Assembly (NCBI GenBank): GCA_006386115.1 | Contig: VFIW01000096.1 | Span: 1-64,000, forward strand | Source: Globisporangium splendens | Taxonomy: Eukaryota; Oomycota; Peronosporomycetes; Pythiales; Pythiaceae | Reading direction: 5' to 3' | Length of the DNA: 64,000 bases | Shown: positions 62,687-64,000 of the stretch, one piece after another | Layout: every line of letters starts with the position of its first letter | Position numbering within the stretch: position 1 is the first letter of the stretch | Position numbers and translations under genes: made by a program | The notes under the pieces: generated by a model | What the model was told of the DNA's origin: nothing | Seen by the model: the letters and a program-made list of their open reading frames with translations, nothing else | Database searches by the model: none

Positions 62687-62825
62687 TGTAGAAAGAGAAT
62701 TGTGCAGTGAACGTTGTTGTAAAAGTCAAGAATGAGCCGTGAAATAGTATCGTAGCAAAAATCAATCATGACTCATGAGATGTTTGTCAATGAAATGGTT
62801 GAGCCATTTGGAACAAAGTCGCGAT

Positions 62826-64000
62826 TCACTCCTCGCTGCATTCAAATTTATAGCTGTTGCCGTTTTGCTGGTGGCCTTCATGGGAGTGCATGAGCAGTGG
62901 ACGAGCTGGTAGAGCACTGCCAATAAAGCTAAGTATCCAAAGTAATGGGTCGATGGCTGCGACTTGTGCTTTTTGAGCTACTCTGACTGGAGAGTGAAAT
63001 TGTCCCCACCATTTGCGACCGGAAAAGGCAATCGCGCGAGAGCGAGACCTTTGAAGAAGTGTGCCGTCCGCTGCTCGTGACGAACCGTGCGAAGGCTGGC
63101 AAACACAACACCAAAACAAACTAAGACGTGCTGTTGATTTTGAATAACGGATGCGAAAATCCCACCAGCAACGAAACGGAGTTGCTAAAAAACGAACTAC
63201 GCTTGCTCAATCAGTGCCGATCATACTCACCGTCAGGTTTTGGTGCTTGAGCCACGAGAATTCAAACGTGAGATCGTCGCCACTGTGGGTCACTGGGAAT
63301 GCGAGGATGATGACCATCACCACGATGAACTTGGGCTGAATCAGCCACCGTTGCGAGGACAGCACGAAGGCTAATTGCCGGATGCTCAGCACCGACAGCG
63401 TGGCTCGGATCGCGATAAAGTACGCGACCATGATCAGGATCTCGACGGTGTAGAGAATGGCGACAATATTCATGACACTATGCAGTTGCTGCGACGAATT
63501 CACGCGCGTCGTCGCAATGACGTAGTTTCGATTCGGCGACGAGAACACAACGACCACGTAGACGACTGTTGCGTGAGAAACAAAACACACGCACACGCAT
63601 TGAGATTAGACATAGTGAGATCACCCTCATGCAAAGGACACCAAACGATTTTGGTGGGAGCATCTCACCATACAACAGGTACGCCATTCCTGATACGTAC
63701 GAGTGGAGCAAACTGATTTCAGTGTTGTGAAGCGTAGCGAGGCTGTCTTGAATCTCGACCGCGTGGACCGCATCTGAGACGACCTGTCTGACTAAAGACA
63801 CACGAGACACAATTCCGATCCGCCGAAGAATCCCGCTTGGACCTACTACCACTAATGAACGAAGCGTGCCACTGGTTTCTCGTGTTTCGATCGACACAGT
63901 GTTTCGTTGAAGCTCAAGGTTTGAGCGTTGTGGAGTCCTGGAATGAATGCGCTGCCTCCGCTGGCGCAGCTCCTGGTGTTTCGCGATCCACTTGGCACTG
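62826..64000 (-). CDS. Unknown multi-pass membrane protein, 3' part only
   Basis: Three exons are inferred: 64000-63669 (open at the window edge), 63565-63231 and 63095-62826, with GT-AG introns in consistent phases, ending at TGA 62826-62828. The visible 310 or so residues contain a Gln/Arg-rich region at the edge, then a predicted amphipathic segment. Two clear membrane helices follow (NIVAILYTVEILIMVAYFIA and IVVMVIILAFPVTH), then a short segment and a further hydrophobic helix (IDPLLWILSFIGSALPA). A His-rich tail ends the protein. Family not recognised. The N-terminus lies beyond the window. It is tail to tail with the symporter-like gene, 139 bases apart. Confidence 0.6.

Noticed and set aside
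1..64000. Transposons, viral insertions, CRISPR arrays
   Set aside because: No reverse transcriptase, transposase, integrase, capsid or long terminal repeat signature was seen in any frame, and there is no regularly spaced repeat array outside coding repeats.

Overview
The window is nuclear DNA of a eukaryote, most probably a filamentous oomycete of the Pythium/Phytophthora type. The evidence is dense genes on both strands, short introns (about 70 to 220 bp) with GTACGT, GTGCGT or GTGAGT donors, G/C-ending codons, multi-domain secreted Kazal inhibitors, and a textbook oomycete core promoter (Inr plus FPR) in front of one gene. Genus and species cannot be fixed from this sequence. There are no prokaryotic operons, CRISPR arrays, tRNA or rRNA genes, or recognisable transposons.

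Layout, left to right. 0.8-7.3 kb: a ferlin-like multi-C2 membrane protein. 8.3-8.8 kb: a small secreted, probably GPI-anchored protein with a frame break in its signal peptide. 9.1-11.0 kb: a decayed ankyrin-repeat gene. 11.8-13.3 kb: a TMEM184/Ost-alpha membrane protein. 14.0-14.8 kb: a Nudix hydrolase. 15.5-17.0 kb: further ankyrin-like remnants. 18.1-18.5 kb: a small acidic protein. 19.3-25.1 kb (-): a UPL3/TRIP12-type HECT ubiquitin ligase. 25.9-27.4 kb (-): NADP-isocitrate dehydrogenase with a peroxisomal C-terminus. 28.9-30.5 kb: PIG-A. 30.5-32.7 kb (-): an SLC52-type riboflavin transporter in ten exons. 33.1-34.7 kb: an unknown protein with an internal duplication. 34.8-46.3 kb (-): a giant REJ/GPS polycystin-like receptor ending in TRAF-type zinc fingers, interrupted by three in-frame TAG codons and two frameshifts. 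48.4-51.4 kb: two tandem Kazal inhibitor genes, the second with an in-frame TAG. 51.8-53.3 kb (-): SLX1 endonuclease. 53.4-54.5 kb: PSMD9/Nas2 proteasome chaperone. 54.8-55.3 kb (-): ribosomal protein uS11 (RPS14). 57.0-62.7 kb: a very long disordered, repeat-rich protein fused to a divergent dicarboxylate/glutamate-symporter fold. 62.8-64 kb (-): the 3' part of an unknown membrane protein.

Most genes are unrelated housekeeping functions: ubiquitin/proteasome, GPI anchoring, redox, DNA repair, translation, membrane traffic and transport. Only the two Kazal genes form an obvious duplicated functional cluster. Several neighbours share compact head-to-head promoters (SLX1/PSMD9, SLC52/unknown) or lie tail to tail.

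The points most worth a second look are the REJ-GPS-polycystin-TRAF architecture; the symporter-like protein that has lost its substrate-binding residues behind a 1300-residue disordered tail; a large Cys-rich insertion inside the HECT lobe; and four in-frame TAG codons, all one C-to-T step from CAG. The frameshifts seen are all single missing bases and can be read as homopolymer undercalls, so assembly error is a serious alternative for them.
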